From contig DEWY01000013.1 in assembly GCA_002363865.1 (NCBI GenBank), forward strand, positions 322,267-386,266: DNA of 64,000 nucleotides, read 5' to 3'. This document shows, piece after piece, positions 62,629 to 64,000 of this stretch (positions within the stretch are counted from its first letter, which is position 1; each line of letters starts with the position of its first letter). The translations under genes were made by a program, and so were the position numbers. The notes under the pieces were generated by a model. That model was not told the origin of the DNA, searched no databases, and was given only the letters and a program-made list of their open reading frames with translations. This DNA comes from Caulobacteraceae bacterium UBA3198 (lineage in GTDB: Bacteria; Pseudomonadota; Alphaproteobacteria; Caulobacterales; Caulobacteraceae).

Positions 62629-64000
62629 ATGAAATCGCTTCGCTTCGCCGATCTGTCCCTGGTGGTGAAGATGGCGCTCGCGCCGCTCTTCGCCGTGGTG
62701 ATGCTGGCCCTGGTCACCGGCGGGGCCTTCTACAGCCAGCAGCAGCAGGCCAGCGCGCTTGACCGGATCGTCGAGGAGGACATGCAAGCCGGCCTGGACC
62801 TGGCGGCGGTCTCCCGCCGTGTGGCGGTGGCGCACCTCAACATCTATCAGTTGCTGACCCGGCAGGCCGGCGCCGCCGATCCTTTCGCCGCCCCGGATTC
62901 GTCCACCGAGCTCACCGCCCTGCTCACCGAAGTGGACGCCATCAAGGCTGATCTTGAGGCGCTGAAACCCCGCCTGCCGGCTGACGAACAGGTGCGGTTC
63001 ACCGAACTCGCCCAGGACCTCACCGACTATCGGGATGGGGTCGAGGTCGTCGGCTCGATGATGGCGGTGGACTTCGGCACTGCGGTCGCCTTCGTCCAGC
63101 CTTTCGAAGAACACTATGCCCGCATGACCCAGACGCTTGAGCAGGCGACGGCCGCCATTCAGGCCGGCGCCGAACAGCGGGCCGCCGAGAGCGCCGCCCG
63201 GGGTCAGCTAGCGGGCCAGATCTTCATGCTCGGCTCCCTGGTCACCTTGCTGGCGGTGGCCGGCCTGTCGGTGGTGGTCATCCTTGGGGTGCGCCGGGCC
63301 ATCGACGGGATCGCAGGCGCCGCCGAGGCGCTGGCCTCGGGGAACGCCGCGCAGGATCTCGACCGGCTTGAGCGGAGCGACGAACTCGGCGCCATCGTTC
63401 GGGGCCTGCGGGTGTTTCAGGACAATCAGCGGCGTCTGGCCAGCCTGAATGAAGCCCAGCAGGCGAGCAGCCAGCGGGAAGCCGCCATGCGCGATCAGGT
63501 GGAACAGGAACGCGCCGCCGCCCAGGCCGCCCAGGCCGCCGTCGTCGAGGCCCTGGCCTCGGGCCTCTCGCGCCTGTCGGACGGGGACCTGACCCAGCGC
63601 CTCAACCAGCCCTTCTCCAGCGAGTACGAGCAGCTGCGCGCCGACTTCAACGCCGCGGTCGCCAAGCTGCAGGACGCCATGGGCGTCATCAGCGCCAATG
63701 TCACACAGATCACCTCCGGCGCCGATGAGATCGCCGGCGCCTCCGACGATCTGGCCCGGCGCACGGAGCAACAGGCCGCCAGCCTCGAGGAAACCGCTGC
63801 AGCTCTGGATGAAATCACCGCCACGGTGCGCAAGTCAGCCGAAGGCGCCAGCCATGCTCGCACCGCAGTCGCCACCGCCCGATCCGGCGCCGGTGAGGGC
63901 GGCAAGGTGGTCGAGCAGGCGATCATCGCCATGGGCGGCATCGAGAAGTCCTCGGCGGAGATCACCCAGATCATCGGGGTGATCGACGAGATCGCCTTCC
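62629..64000 (+). CDS. Methyl-accepting chemotaxis protein (3' end outside window)
   Basis: Inner-membrane chemoreceptor; 457 codons visible, continuing past the window. Helix 1 is KMALAPLFAVVMLALVTGGA, followed by a ~150-residue periplasmic helical sensor domain, and helix 2 near 200-225 (FMLGSLVTLLAVAGLSVVVI). HAMP-like segments follow (RAIDGIAGAAEALASGNAAQ and a second at LASGLSRLSDGDLTQRLNQP). The signalling domain is starting at QITSGADEIAGASDDLARRT, EQQAASLEETAAALDEITAT. GGAG precedes ATG 62629. Its position after the receptor suggests shared sensing, which is an inference. Confidence 0.93.
   Translation, partial: MKSLRFADLSLVVKMALAPLFAVVMLALVTGGAFYSQQQQASALDRIVEEDMQAGLDLAAVSRRVAVAHLNIYQLLTRQAGAADPFAAPDSSTELTALLTEVDAIKADLEALKPRLPADEQVRFTELAQDLTDYRDGVEVVGSMMAVDFGTAVAFVQPFEEHYARMTQTLEQATAAIQAGAEQRAAESAARGQLAGQIFMLGSLVTLLAVAGLSVVVILGVRRAIDGIAGAAEALASGNAAQDLDRLERSDELGAIVRGLRVFQDNQRRLASLNEAQQASSQREAAMRDQVEQERAAAQAAQAAVVEALASGLSRLSDGDLTQRLNQPFSSEYEQLRADFNAAVAKLQDAMGVISANVTQITSGADEIAGASDDLARRTEQQAASLEETAAALDEITATVRKSAEGASHARTAVATARSGAGEGGKVVEQAIIAMGGIEKSSAEITQIIGVIDEIAF

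Overview
The window is a GC-rich, densely coded alphaproteobacterial chromosome segment. A sciP-type CtrA-inhibitor gene sits beside the hook operon, divergent sigma-54 promoters separate fliK-flgD-flgE from flgK-flgL, recA carries a GAAC-N7-GAAC LexA box, and there are several TonB-dependent receptors. Together these point to Caulobacteraceae, either Caulobacter or Phenylobacterium. The assignment rests on gene content and motifs only. No prophage, insertion sequence, CRISPR array or tRNA gene was recognised.

Layout. 0-9.3 kb: a PAS/degenerate-GGDEF/EAL protein cut by the window edge, a secreted PI-PLC-like enzyme, a GFA-family protein, mnmA, a fatty-acid desaturase, a thiolase, fumC, a RusA-like nuclease and a small membrane protein. 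9.3-17 kb: the flagellar hook region (sciP, flgE, flgD, fliK, then divergent flgK and flgL). 17-27 kb: recA, alaS, a VOC protein, an AEC transporter, DUF2939 and DUF2254 proteins and icd. 27-38 kb: a class A beta-lactamase, trmJ, a DUF1254/DUF1214 protein, a methyltransferase, manganese catalase with a DUF2061 protein, a Tat-like SDR, a ParA-like ATPase, rpsD, TerC, a CYTH-like protein and a lipoprotein. 38-42 kb: a DUF4126 protein, then bolA / inactive aldo-keto-reductase-like / grxD / thioesterase, then a CPA2 antiporter.

42.2-44.2 kb is a decayed pocket of different composition. It holds the joined 3' remnants of a divergent oxidoreductase/Rrf2 pair, a frameshifted LCM-type methyltransferase and a gene-end scrap. 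44-59 kb: an LLM flavin oxidoreductase, a serine beta-lactamase-fold hydrolase, a CinA-type amidase, a DUF885 peptidase, a large TonB-dependent receptor, DUF3606, DCC, DUF3429 and DUF3313-like genes, purL, a secreted repeat protein, a DNA glycosylase and a DUF3297 protein.

59.9-64 kb carries three co-directional genes: a small exported YfiR/DUF4154-like protein, a TonB-dependent receptor and a methyl-accepting chemotaxis protein that runs off the window. This is the best candidate for a little-described system, a trans-envelope sensing path from an outer-membrane receptor to the chemotaxis machinery. A 16-bp tandem triplet lies between the receptor and the chemoreceptor. Other non-genic signals are three copies of a 44-45 nt palindromic repeat, paired sigma-54 promoters in the hook region, a LexA box, several strong terminators and a 7-14-7 operator-like palindrome. 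Four genes look broken or oddly started: two apparent 1-nt frameshifts, one stop inside a lipoprotein signal, and one deletion scar.
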